Below, one piece after another: positions 12,300-21,640 of a stretch of DNA of 64,000 bases. The notes under the pieces are model-generated. The model ran no database searches. It worked only from the letters and a program-made list of their open reading frames with translations, and had not been told where the DNA came from. The translations under genes and the position numbers were made by a program. The DNA is from Dallia pectoralis (Eukaryota; Chordata; Actinopteri; Esociformes; Umbridae). The DNA lies in contig CM055747.1 in the NCBI GenBank assembly GCA_029465975.1, positions 12,163,324-12,227,323 on the forward strand, read 5' to 3'. How positions within the stretch are numbered: the first letter of the stretch is position 1; each line of letters opens with the position of its first letter.

Positions 12300-14667
12300 T
12301 TTGATTGTTAAAGGTCTTTATTCCCACAAAGACGTTTACATAAACAATACAGTTGCCCACACCGGGCACTCCTTGGAAAAAAAACCACACCAAACCACAA
12401 AAACACCCACATCAAAAACCACCAGAAAAAACACCACTTCCCCCAAAGACCACCCTATACACCCAAAACCGCCCCAACACCCTTCAACCCCCACATCCCC
12501 CTTCACCAACAACAAAAACCACCCAAAACACACCATCCCCACCCAAGTCCTTCAAGTCCTTCCTGTCCCCCCCCCGGCAAATGCCCTCTCAGTCCCTGCA
12601 GATGCCTGGGGGGTCCCAACCCCCACCTCTCCTGTCATTGGGTCCACAAAATCCATGGAGGTGAAACCCTCCACCCCCTGAGTAGCACCACCTCCCACAC
12701 TCCCCACCACCCTCTTTGCCGCCTTTCCCCCCTTCCCCCTGAGCACATCCCCCTCCATGCCCCCACTCACCCCCAGTCCAACCCCCGTACCGACCCTAGG
12801 AACCCTCTTCCTTTTCGGCACCGTCAAGTCCCTCGGCTGCTCTGGCATCCCGCCTGAGAGCTCCCTCAGCCCGGCAAGAGCCTCCTGCAGAGCCCCATCC
12901 CGGGGTCTCTCCTCCTGCGGCGTCTCCTCGACCCGCTCCTCCTCATCTTCACCCTCCTCCTCTTCCATATCCTCCTCCTCTTCCTCACTCTCACTCTCAT
13001 CCTCCTCCTCCTCCTCCTCCATCCCTCCCTCCACGGGCGCCGCCTCCCGGGGCTCCTCACCAGCTTGCGCCTGGGGCTCCTCCCTTGCCTGCTCCTGGGG
13101 CTCTGCCCTTGCCTGCCTCTCCTCCGGCCCCGGTGCCTCGCCTCTCCCGCTCTCTCCTCCTGCAGCCTCCGCGTAGGTCCTCTGCATCTGGCATGCGGCC
13201 ACCAAATGCTCCTCCGAGCCACACCTCCTGCACGTCTTCGGTGCCGGACACCTTGCTACTTCGTGCCGGTCTGAACCACACCTGTAGCACCTCCTCCTCA
13301 CTTCACATGTAGCCATGCTGTGCCCGCTCCTCTGGCACCTACGGCAGAAACTCGGCTGCCGAGCATAGAAAATAGTGCCGCTCTCCCCCCCAATCTCGAA
13401 CATCGTTGGGAGGTGGCGGTAGCCATCCCTCCCGGCAGGATCCGGTTGGAGGACCACCCGGAACTGCCTCCTCGCCGTCCAAAACCCGAATGGGCCCCTG
13501 TTGTACTTGGGCCCCTCAGTCACCTTGCAGTACCCCTCCAAGAACCTCCTCACCCTCTCATCCTCCACATTGGAATCGTACATACGTACTGTTACCTCCC
13601 GGACCCCCCCCCTTGAGAGGTCAATCATACAAAACAGGTTGTAAGGCCTGGTCTGCCCCGCTTCCTCCACCTTTTCTATGGTTGCCTCCATGTCCTCCTC
13701 CTTGAAAAAGGTCACCTCATAAGCCCTCTCCTTTATGTTCTCCTGGAGGCATTTTACGACCACTGGTGTGGCCTTCAAGGCCCCCAGCAACATGTCCCTG
13801 GCAAACTGAGTCCGGCTCCAAATCAGCTCTAAAGCCCCCTTCCACTGGAACCGGAGTGTGTTCCTCATCCTCCTCGGCTCACCCCTTGCCTCCGGTCCCC
13901 TTGCCTCCGGTCCCCTTGCCTCCGGGCCTTCCGCCTTCGGGCCCTCCGCTTTCCGGACCTGCCACTTCCGGGCCCTCCGCCTCTGGGCCTTCCGCCTCCG
14001 GGCCCTCCACTTCCGGACCCTCCACTTCCTGGCCCGCCACTTCCGGACCCTCCACCTCCGGACCCGCCACTTCCTGGCCCGCCACTTCCGGACCCTCCAC
14101 CTCCGGCCTCTCCTTGGAGACGTCCACCACCCTGAAGAGGCCCAGCGGGAATGTCTGGCCCGCCTCCCTCACCTTCCTCCACGTCTCCCTCTTGTCCGCC
14201 TCGCGGTGGAACGTCACCTCAAAGTGGCTTCTGCTGTCGCTCCGACAAAGGTGCGAGACCTCCTCGGCCGTGAGCCCCAGAGCCTCCACCACCACCCTCT
14301 TCGTAAATATAGGGAGGCCCCAAACTCCCTCCTGCTCTCCTTTCAGCATGAAGAGAAGGCCGAAATCCCTGGAAACGCCCGCCTTCGGGCCAGCCGCCAT
14401 GGTGCCGGCCACACAAAGCCCCGCACCAGGCCTAAACAAAAAACTCCCAACAACAAAAGGAGAAACTACAAGCGCACGTCGCGCAAAAACAAAAAACCAA
14501 ACCCTACACCTAAACCCCCAACCGTGACTCCCTTCACCTGTGCCCCATACACCGCACGACACCAGGTGAAAAACTCTTTCCTCAAACCGCTCCACTCTGC
14601 CAACACTCCGAGCCGCAACTTGTGCGTAAATTGAAGAGAAAGCAGAGTTTTTCAAAGATATGTACAT
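12286..14667 (-). mobile_element. ORF1-only non-LTR retroelement (HAL1-like) with 14-bp target duplication
   Basis: The insertion is bracketed by the perfect direct repeat AAAGATATGTACAT at 12286-12299 and 14654-14667. Its body is 12300-14653, about 2.35 kb. Removing the body and one repeat restores the Tc1 transposase reading NAERYVHILETTYG, so the boundaries are exact. On the minus strand the 3' end has an AATAAA signal (TTTATT at 12317-12322), with almost no poly(A) left. The only coding content is one gag-like ORF; there is no endonuclease or reverse transcriptase. Variable-length target duplication indicates target-primed reverse transcription by LINE machinery in trans. It could be a half-LINE such as mammalian HAL1, or a processed retrocopy of a ZCCHC3-like gene. 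Confidence 0.8.
12552..14400 (-). pseudogene. LINE ORF1 / ZCCHC3-like zinc-knuckle protein, one frameshift
   Basis: Reading starts at ATG 14400 (MAAGPKAGVSRDFG) and runs through an N-terminal globular region. It then enters a repeat of PEVEGPEVAG-type units (about 13930-14110), which is a minisatellite within the coding region. That frame hits TGA at 13881-13879. A second frame is open from the repeat to 12552 and carries a domain with FWTARRQFRVVL. Three CCHC knuckles follow: CRRCQRSGHSMATC, CYRCGSDRHEVARC and CRRCGSEEHLVAAC. After these comes a Glu-rich acidic tract. The frame change maps to roughly 13940-13960 and looks like a single-base indel inside the repeat. Without it the protein would be about 615 residues. 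Such N-domain plus CCHC proteins bind nucleic acid as ORF1p/gag. The long remaining frame suggests a fairly young copy. Confidence 0.7.
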
Positions 14668-14927
14668 ATTTTAGAAACAACATATGGAGCCATTCAGACA
14701 TCGTCTTTTCCAGGGACGTTCCAGCAGGAGAACCCACATTCTGCTCGGATTACATGCTCATGGTTCCGTAAGCAGAGGCTGCTATCACGGCCTGTCTGCA
14801 GCCCTGACCTGTCTCCAGTTGAGAACGTGTAGCGAATTACGAAGCGCAAAATATGTCAACAAAGGCCCTGTACAGTGTCTTCAATGAACAAATACATAAG
14901 TGTTATTACAAGAAAAGGTGATGTTAC
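14668..14927 (+). mobile_element. Tc1-like DNA transposon, second segment
   Basis: This continues the transposase from 12299. The translation includes FQQENPHSARITCSW and the third-acidic region SPDLSPVENV, followed by an in-frame TAG. It ends in AAAAGGTGATGTTAC at 14927. The sequence resumes at 19183 after a 5-bp repeat GTTAC (14923-14927 and 19183-19187). Confidence 0.75.
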
Positions 14928-15520
14928 GGTGGTGGTTTTATTTGGTGTAGTGCAGATAAAAGCCAAATGCAGAGCGTATCACGTTTGATGGGTTTTAATT
15001 CATAAAAACAAACCAACAAAGCGACTTACTAAAAACATTCAAACAGATAGGAACAAACAAAGCAAAGCAGATGCCTATATCTGTCACGGATTGGTGAGCT
15101 GTGTTGTACACAGGGTGTTCGTGTGTATATAATTGATTAGGCGCACAGCTGTTTTGGGTTTAGCTAAACACCGGGCATAATTTTGCTAATCAGTTTTCTA
15201 TTTACGGTCCCTGTTTAGGTTCACGGGTGTTGGTTATTTGTTTCCATGCCACAATTCAGTAGAGGTGAGTGTTAGCTGAAGAAACGTATTGCTGTTGAGT
15301 GAATGCATTTAATAAGACGCTCTATATGCGCAATTTCATTTCAACCAGGTAGTGTTCTTCGCCGTTCACGGTTTTTATTTTAAATAAACCTGTTATTGAA
15401 CAGATTACCTGGCTCTGCATATGGCTTTCCTGCACTACACCCTTGGTAACAGCTGTGCCCAATGAAAACACACTCACCAGAAACCAGAAGTGCAACCCAC
15501 TAAACAAAAGGTTCCCACAT
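14928..15520. mobile_element. Older LTR fragments in inverted arrangement
   Basis: 14928-15081 resembles the antisense 3' end of the LTR family seen at 10998 (shared features GTGTAGTG, AAATGCAGAGC and TTTTAATTCA). 15082-15520 opens TGTCACGGATTGG and resembles a sense LTR with GTTCACGGTTTTTATTTTAA and CCTGGCTCTGCATATGGC. Its last bases appear to be TCGTGACA at 19175-19182, beyond the younger element, with that element's CACAT duplication between them. The whole older insertion is flanked by GTTAC and sits within the Tc1 copy. The first few bases at 14928 have been lost. Confidence 0.6.
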
Positions 15521-15896
15521 TGTCACGATTGGTGTGGTGGCGTTGCTACACGGACATATTTCGGTGATGCACTTCCTTGTTTACGTTTGTCTCACGGCTG
15601 TTGGTAATTATAATCATACGGGATATAAAGGGGTCGCTAGCAAGTCACTCCTTGCTTAGCATTGTTTATTCTATGTCACTGTGTTTTAGAGGTGAGTGTT
15701 GGTCTATTTGGTCTACTACTGTGTAATGTTTTATTAGAAGCCGCTATGTATGCGCATTGTTCTTTTCATTGACTCAGTTTAGACTTTTCCGCCGTTCACG
15801 GTTTGTTTTACGTTTGAGTGTGATAATAAACATACCAAATCAGATTATACGGCTCTGCAATGGCTTTCACCACACTTCGCCGATCGATACATGACA
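15521..15896 (+). repeat. 5' LTR (376 bp)
   Basis: This is the long terminal repeat of the young element. It carries a TATA-like GGATATAAAGGGG near 15620 and an AATAAA in TGATAATAAACAT near 15826, consistent with U3-R-U5 layout. It also holds an ATG at 15860 in good context (GCAATGG). That ATG opens the frame that runs through the element. Confidence 0.9.
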
Positions 15897-18691
15897 GAAT
15901 GCTAAGCCTCCCAAGAAGCCCGCAGAGCCGGACGGTGAGTGGATTCCTCGGAGGGGCAAGCTATAGCGCTCCGAGGTATGAAGCTCACCGTCAACCCACG
16001 GAGCAGCAGGAGCGGCGCTACACCTGGCAGGGTGATTGGGGGTCCGACTCCCTCTCCTCGGATGATGAGGAAGAGTTCTACGAGCGAGTGGAGGAGGACT
16101 CCCTGGAAGACGCCCTGCTATGGGACCCCGTCCTCAGTCGACTAGTCCCCGCAACATCGGACGTCGGCTGGGGCGGGCAGAAGACACCGCCCACTGTTCC
16201 GGGGCTGCAGACAGGGGGAGGAAAACCCCTGGAGCTACAGCCACTACCCCCGCCGGGGGAAGACCCTTTCCGACCACCTACCTCCGGGACAGAGAAATCC
16301 CGGGGGTTACATAAGCAGCCCCGGCTGTCATTAGGCGTGGTGGAAGGCATGGCTGGACTTTCAAGATCTGACGCCAGAGATCGCCTCCACCACGCCAGCG
16401 CCCGAGATGGCCGCTACGCCAGCGCTCAAGATGGCTGTTGCCGGCACGCCAGCGCTCCAGATGGCTGCCGTCGTCCCGCCGGCGCTCAAGATGGCTGTTG
16501 CCGTCACGCCAGCGCCCACGATGGCTCCCGCCGTCACGCCAGCGTCCAAGATGGCTACCGTCGTCCCGCCAGCGCCCAAGATGGCTGCCGCCGTCACGCC
16601 AGCGTCCACGATGGCTCCCGCCGTCACGCCAGCGCTCAAGATGGCTGCCGCCGTCTCGCCAGCGTCCACGATGGCTCCCGCCGTCCCGCCAGCGTTCAAG
16701 ATGGCTGTGGTCGTCACGCCAGCGCCCAAGATGGCTGCCGCCGTCTCGCCAGCGTCCACTATGGCTCCCGCCGTCCCGCCAGCGCTCAAGATGGCTGTTG
16801 TCGTCACGCCAGCGCCCAAGATGGCTGCCGTCGCCACGCCAGCGCCCAAGATGGCTGCCGCCGTCACGCCAGCGTCCACGATGGCCCCCGCCGTCACGCC
16901 AGCGCCCAAGATGGCTGTTGTCGTCACGCCAGCGCCCAAGATGGCTGCCGCCGTCTCGCCAGCGTCCACTATGGCTCCCGCCGTCCCGCCAGCGCTCAAG
17001 ATGGCTGTTGTCGTCACGCCAGCGCCCAAGATGGCTGCCGCCGTCTCGCCAGCGTCCACGATGGCTCCCGCCGTCCCGCCAGCGTTCAAGATGGCTGTTG
17101 TCGTCACGCCAGCGCCCGAGATGGCTGCCGCCGTCTCGCCAGCGTCCCCGATGGCTCCCGCCGTCCCGCCAGCGCTCAAGATGGCTGTTGTCGTCACGCC
17201 AGCGCCCAAGATGGCTGCCGTCGCCACGCCAGCGCCCAAGATGGCTGCCGCCGTCACGCCAGCGTCACGATGGTCCCCGCCGTCACGCCAGCGCCCAAGA
17301 TGGCTGTTGTCGTCACGCCAGCGCCCAAGATGGCTACCGCCGTCTCGCCAGCGTCCACGATGGCTCCCGCCGTCCCGCCAGCGTTCAAGATGGCTGTTGT
17401 CGTCACGCCAGCGCCCAAGATGGCTGCCGTCGCCACGCCAGCGCCCAAGATGGCTGCCGCCGTCACGCCAGCGTCCACGATGGTCCCCACCGTCACGCCA
17501 GCGCCCAAGATGGCTGTTGTCGTCACGCCAGCGCCCAAGAGGGCTGTCGCTGTCACGCCAGCGCCCAAGGTGGTTGCCACCGTCCCGCCAGCGTCCACGA
17601 TGGCTCCGCCGTCACGCCAGCGCTCAAGATGGCTGTTGTCGTCACGCCAGCGCTCAAGGTGGTTGCCGTCGTCAAGCCAGCGCCCAAGATGGCTGTTGCC
17701 GTCACGCCGCCGCCCACAATGGCTGCCGCATCGCCACCCACAATGGCTGCCGCATCGCCGCCCACAATGGCTGCCGCATCGCCGCCCACAATGGCTGCCG
17801 CATCGCCGCCCACAATGGCTGCCGCATCGCCGCCCACTATGGCTGCCGCATCGCCGCCCACCATGGCTGCCGCATCGCCGCCCACGAGGGCCGCGCCACG
17901 ACGACGCTCACGATGGCCGCCGCCACGACGACGCTCACGATGGCCGCCGCCACGACGAAGCTCACGATGGCCGCCGCCACGACGACGCTCACGATGGTCG
18001 CCGCCACGACGACGCTCACGATGGCCGCCGCCACGACTACGCTCACGATGGCCGCCGCCACGACTACGCTCACGAGGGCCGCCGCCCACTACGCTCACGA
18101 TGGCCGCCGCCACGACTACGCTCACGATGGCCGCCGCCACGACGACGCTCACGATGGCCGCCGCCACGACGACGCTCACGATGGCCGCCGCCACACGACG
18201 CTCACGATGGCCGCCGCCACGACTACGCTCACGATGGCCGCCGCCAAGACTACGCTCACGATGGCCGCCGCCACGACTACGCTCACGATGGCCGCCGCCA
18301 CGACTCCGCTCGCGATGGCCGCCGCCCGACTACGCTCACGATGGCCGCCGCCACGACTACGCTCACGATGGCCGCCGCCCACGACTACGCTCACGATGGC
18401 CGCCGCCACGACTACGCTCACGATGGCCGCCGCCACGACTACGCTCACGATGGCCGCCGCCACGACTACGCTCACGATGGCCGCCGCCCGCCGCCAACGA
18501 TGGCCGCCGCCACGCCGCCCACGATGGCCGCCGCCACGCCCGCCCACGAGGGCCGCCGCCACGTCACCCACGAGGGCCGCCGCCACGTCGCCCACGATGG
18601 CCGCCGCTACAACGCACTCTCAGCCGCACTAATTGGCGGCCTCTCAGGCCACCGAGGCCTATTCAGGGCTGGACCTGCGGTCCTGGACTGA
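15860..18691 (+). CDS. Uninterrupted frame starting in the LTR; repeat protein of doubtful reality
   Basis: A frame of 943 codons starts at the ATG inside the 5' LTR. The first 150 or so residues are non-repetitive, with a basic start (FTTLRRSIHDRM) and an acidic patch (DSLSSDDEEEFYERVEED). After that it is an arginine/histidine/alanine-rich translation of the tandem arrays. The other two forward frames and the reverse frames are also open, because the units are 30, 24 and 27 bp. The openness is therefore not evidence of selection. A short gag-like N-terminal remnant is possible, but I recognise no domain. Confidence 0.3.
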   Translation: MAFTTLRRSIHDRMLSLPRSPQSRTVSGFLGGASYSAPRYEAHRQPTEQQERRYTWQGDWGSDSLSSDDEEEFYERVEEDSLEDALLWDPVLSRLVPATSDVGWGGQKTPPTVPGLQTGGGKPLELQPLPPPGEDPFRPPTSGTEKSRGLHKQPRLSLGVVEGMAGLSRSDARDRLHHASARDGRYASAQDGCCRHASAPDGCRRPAGAQDGCCRHASAHDGSRRHASVQDGYRRPASAQDGCRRHASVHDGSRRHASAQDGCRRLASVHDGSRRPASVQDGCGRHASAQDGCRRLASVHYGSRRPASAQDGCCRHASAQDGCRRHASAQDGCRRHASVHDGPRRHASAQDGCCRHASAQDGCRRLASVHYGSRRPASAQDGCCRHASAQDGCRRLASVHDGSRRPASVQDGCCRHASARDGCRRLASVPDGSRRPASAQDGCCRHASAQDGCRRHASAQDGCRRHASVTMVPAVTPAPKMAVVVTPAPKMATAVSPASTMAPAVPPAFKMAVVVTPAPKMAAVATPAPKMAAAVTPASTMVPTVTPAPKMAVVVTPAPKRAVAVTPAPKVVATVPPASTMAPPSRQRSRWLLSSRQRSRWLPSSSQRPRWLLPSRRRPQWLPHRHPQWLPHRRPQWLPHRRPQWLPHRRPQWLPHRRPLWLPHRRPPWLPHRRPRGPRHDDAHDGRRHDDAHDGRRHDEAHDGRRHDDAHDGRRHDDAHDGRRHDYAHDGRRHDYAHEGRRPLRSRWPPPRLRSRWPPPRRRSRWPPPRRRSRWPPPHDAHDGRRHDYAHDGRRQDYAHDGRRHDYAHDGRRHDSARDGRRPTTLTMAAATTTLTMAAAHDYAHDGRRHDYAHDGRRHDYAHDGRRHDYAHDGRRPPPTMAAATPPTMAAATPAHEGRRHVTHEGRRHVAHDGRRYNALSAALIGGLSGHRGLFRAGPAVLD
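16380..18605. repeat. Three abutting minisatellites (30, 24 and 27 bp) sharing the core ATGGCNGCC
   Basis: From 16380 to about 17700 the unit is 30 bp, of the type GCCCAAGATGGCTGCCGCCG plus TCACGCCAGC, about 44 copies. From about 17705 to 17890 it is 24 bp (CCCACAATGGCTGCCGCATC plus GCCG), about 8 copies. From about 17890 to 18600 it is 27 bp (CACGATGGCCGCCGCCACGA plus CTACGCT), about 25 copies with a few contractions. Every unit class keeps ATGGC followed by TGCC or CGCC. Confidence 0.9.
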
Positions 18692-18793
18692 CCCTTTTGG
18701 GTTTGACTGTGGGTTCTCTCCCTGTTGCTCCCTTATTTTGTTTTTGTATTTCCGTTCGGCTATCTGGGGAGCTAGCCTTTTAGTGGGGGATAC

Positions 18794-19169
18794 TGTCACG
18801 ATTGGTGTGGTGGCGTTGCTACACGGACATATTTCGGTGATGCACTTCCTTGTTTACGTTTGTCTCACGGCTGTTGGTAATTATAATCATACGGGATATA
18901 AAGGGGTCGCTAGCAAGTCACTCCTTGCTTAGCATTGTTTATTCTATGTCACTGTGTTTTAGAGGTGAGTGTTGGTCTATTTGGTCTACTACTGTGTAAT
19001 GTTTTATTAGAAGCCGCTATGTATGCGCATTGTTCTTTTCATTGACTCAGTTTAGACTTTTCCGCCGTTCACGGTTTGTTTTACGTTTGAGTGTGATAAT
19101 AAACATACCAAATCAGATTATACGGCTCTGCAATGGCTTTCACCACACTTCGCCGATCGATACATGACA
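18794..19169 (+). repeat. 3' LTR (376 bp)
   Basis: Comparison with 15521-15896 shows the same length and no difference that I could find. It is followed directly by the CACAT duplication and the last bases of the older LTR. Confidence 0.9.
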
Positions 19170-19182
19170 CACATTCGTGACA

Positions 19183-19255
19183 GTTACACAATGGTAAACA
19201 GTCAACTGGGCCAACTTTTTTGGAGTGTGTTGCAATCATCAGACTTGAAACAAGC
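19183..19255 (+). mobile_element. Tc1-like DNA transposon, third segment (3' tail)
   Basis: GTTACACAATGGTAAACAGT continues the post-transposase tail from 14927. A typical CCAACTTTTTTGGAGTGTGT stretch follows. The tail is cut near 19255 by a different Tc1-family fragment. Confidence 0.7.
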
Positions 19256-19570
19256 GTTTTTTTTTTAAGCACAAAGTAAACATTAAATTGATCCGAAATA
19301 CAGTGTATACATCGTTGATGTTGTAAATGACTATGACAGCTGTAAATGGCTTTCATTGGAATATCTACATGTGCGTACCGAGGCCATTTATCAGCAACCA
19401 GCACTCCTGGGTTCCAATGGCCCGTTATGTCTGCTAATCCAAGTATATCGATTTACAAGGCTAATTGATTATTATAAAACCATTTTGTGATGTCGGCACA
19501 GCTAAAAACTGTTGTTCCGATCAAATAAGCAATACAATTGGCCTTCTTTAGACTAGTTCACTATCTCCCC
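19255..19570 (+). mobile_element. Second Tc1/mariner family fragment
   Basis: Non-coding left arm of a dispersed fish Tc1-like element, recognised by GAAATACAGTGTATACATCG, GTTGTAAATGACTATGACAG, TCAGCAACCAGCACTCCTGG and GGCCTTCTTTAGACTAGTTC. Related fragments occur at about 24540 and, inverted, at about 54400-54620. Confidence 0.7.
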
Positions 19571-20159
19571 TCTGTACTATGGACTCCATTGCAAATACTG
19601 ACTTAGGGAGGAAAAAACACGTGTCTGGTGGGGCTTGACTCTGCTGTAGTTATCAAGAATCAGTTCATGAGATGGTTTGTGGCATGCAGACTTCCTGTTA
19701 AACAGGATGTTAAATGGAAGTCTTCAGGGTATTTGCTTCTACGCTAATGCATGTTTAACCCTTAACTCGTTGATCAAACCACATATAAAAAAAAACAGGA
19801 AAATTAGATGCTTTCACAGCATGCAAACGCAAACGGTACAGCAGTAAAAATGGCACTGCCGATTGATTCTATCTTATTGTCTGTTTTCAACCGACATCAC
19901 CTCCCCCGCTGAAAACGTCTGGGTCAACAGTGAATTGTCTTATTTGTGTCTTTCATGTGTTTGAAGTGAGATCTTACGCATAAAGCATCCCAACAGTTTG
20001 TGAACATGAAGAAACCTGGTCTGGTAAATAATGGGGGCAGCTGCTTGTGTAAGGGAGACAGGTTAGGTTCCATGGTGGTGGTGTTGTGAAAGGAAGACAG
20101 CAGTAGAGGAAGAGGCAGTGGAGTACAAACACATAGAGCTGCCCAGATGAAATACGAGC

Positions 20160-21640
20160 CACAATTATGGACCGTGTAATTAACCACGGTCTTACAATAG
20201 CAGAGGCAAGTCACAGAGTGCAGCCTAATGTAAAACCGTGCCACAATGTCCTCAATTATCCGAACATCCAGCAGGGAAAACAGTTATGTACTCAAGTCAA
20301 TACTGGAATTATTGATGTCACAGCGTATGGCAATACAGTAGAATTACATAAAGTCAGAATAAAGGTAAATGCATGTCTGAATCTCATGTAATACACAAGC
20401 ACACAGTACAGCACAGGACAGTGCATTTCAGTACAGTACATATACAGTAATATTGTGTAAGGCTACCTTATGCTGGCATCGGAATTCTAGTTTTTACACT
20501 GATAGAGATCCAGAGTGCTAACTTAGAGGACAATGGCATCTTTCAAAGAATCAACTCTGTCGGCATCTCTACAATAGATCGAGTGTTAAAAAAAACATTG
20601 GATGACAATGAAACAATGTACCATTTGAGAGCATCTGTGACAGAGTGAAGTAGCTGGGGTACCATTTGAGAGAAACTGTGACAGAGTGAAGAAGCTGGGG
20701 TACCATTTGAGAGAAACTGTGACAGAGTGAAGAAGCTGGGGTACCATTTGAGAGAAACTGTGACAGAGTGAAGAAGCTGGGGTACCATTTGAGAGAAACT
20801 GTGACACAGTGAAGAAGCTGGGGTACCATTTGAGAGAAACTGTGACACAGTGAAGAAGCTGGCGTATCATTTGAGATAAACTCTGACACAGTGAAGAAGC
20901 TGCGGTACATTTGAGACAATCTGTGACCGATTGAAGAAGCTGGGGTACCATTTGAGAGAAACTGTGACCGAGTGAAGAAGCTGGGGTACCATTTGAGAGA
21001 AACTGTGACAGAGTGAAGAATCTGGGGTACCATTTTGCACAGGTAAAGCAGTGGTGTGCATTACACCTTGTATATTGTATAGTGTTCCCAGTATTTCTTC
21101 ATTATGGCCAGTATATACATGTAAAAAATGCAGAGAAGAAAACAAACATCTTTACTTTGCTACAGTTAAATTGATTTGATATTTCGTTTATTGTATTATG
21201 GAGATGAAAGTGAAATCTTTCACACCTTGTGTTTGTGGAGAGGCCGATTTCAAAAAGTCACGAGAGGTGGGCGAAATGTTACAGTCCCCCAAAATCTACC
21301 CATACAACATCCAGAAACACCTGGCCTTCTAAGACACCCTACACAGAGATCTTCGCCACGAGAAAGGTTTGATAAGACATGACTTGCCAAATATTGTATT
21401 TGTGTGAAAAAAATGTAAGCATTCATCTTGCAAATGTCTTCAGGGAATGGTTTGCTGTCGACCAAAGGATGCTGCCAGTGTTCCTTCCAGCATATTCTTC
21501 ATTCCTGAATTCATTCCTGGAAGAGGAACTCCTTTCTGCATGGATGTTGGAGGTGCATTCAGGCCAAATGCCTCTGCTTGTTGCAACAGATGCTGCTGGT
21601 GGTGACATCATAGTCACCGGCTTTACAGTGTTACAGTGTT
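20160..21640 (+). pseudogene. IS630/Tc1-superfamily transposase relic split by a minisatellite
   Basis: The left part (20167-20290) encodes a helix-turn-helix-like DRVINHGLTIAEASHRVQPN. The right part (21379-21630) encodes the C-terminal catalytic region with REWFAVDQR, VFLPAYSSFLNSF and LLSAWMLEVHSGQMPLL. This matches a fish family whose motif is usually LPPYSPFLNPIEE..SAW. In this copy the motif reads LPAYSSFLNSFLEEE, so the conserved NPIEE acid context is damaged. Between the parts lie the 41-bp array at 20618-21033 and degenerate sequence. The gene is dead. Confidence 0.6.
20618..21033. repeat. 41-bp minisatellite, about 10 copies
   Basis: The unit reads GTACCATTTGAGAGAAACTG followed by TGACAGAGTGAAGAAGCTGGG. 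Copies differ mainly at CAGAG/CACAG/CCGAG and in one degenerate unit near 20880. It lies inside the transposase relic. Confidence 0.92.

Larger units (their letters stand above)
15521..19169 (+). mobile_element. Young non-autonomous LTR retrotransposon filled with GC-rich tandem repeats
   Basis: Two direct repeats of 376 bp (15521-15896 and 18794-19169) appear identical base for base. They begin TGTCACGATTGG, end ATACATGACA, and are flanked by the 5-bp target duplication CACAT (15516-15520 and 19170-19174). The interior is 2.9 kb and lacks protease, reverse transcriptase, RNase H and integrase. A purine-rich GTGGGGGATAC precedes the 3' LTR and can serve as polypurine tract. No TGG-type tRNA primer site follows the 5' LTR. 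Termini and tail resemble fish Ty3/Gypsy elements. The element must have been mobilised by enzymes from elsewhere. Confidence 0.9.

Noticed and set aside
12757..14634. Plus-strand serine/proline-rich ORFs
   Set aside because: Antisense of the zinc-knuckle ORF1, produced by its acidic and repeat tracts.
16361..18783. Long ORFs in all six frames of the GC-rich region (for example 741, 781 and 298 codons)
   Set aside because: The units are 30, 24 and 27 bp and lack stops in several frames, so the ORFs follow from the repeat. Composition is extreme and no domain is recognisable.
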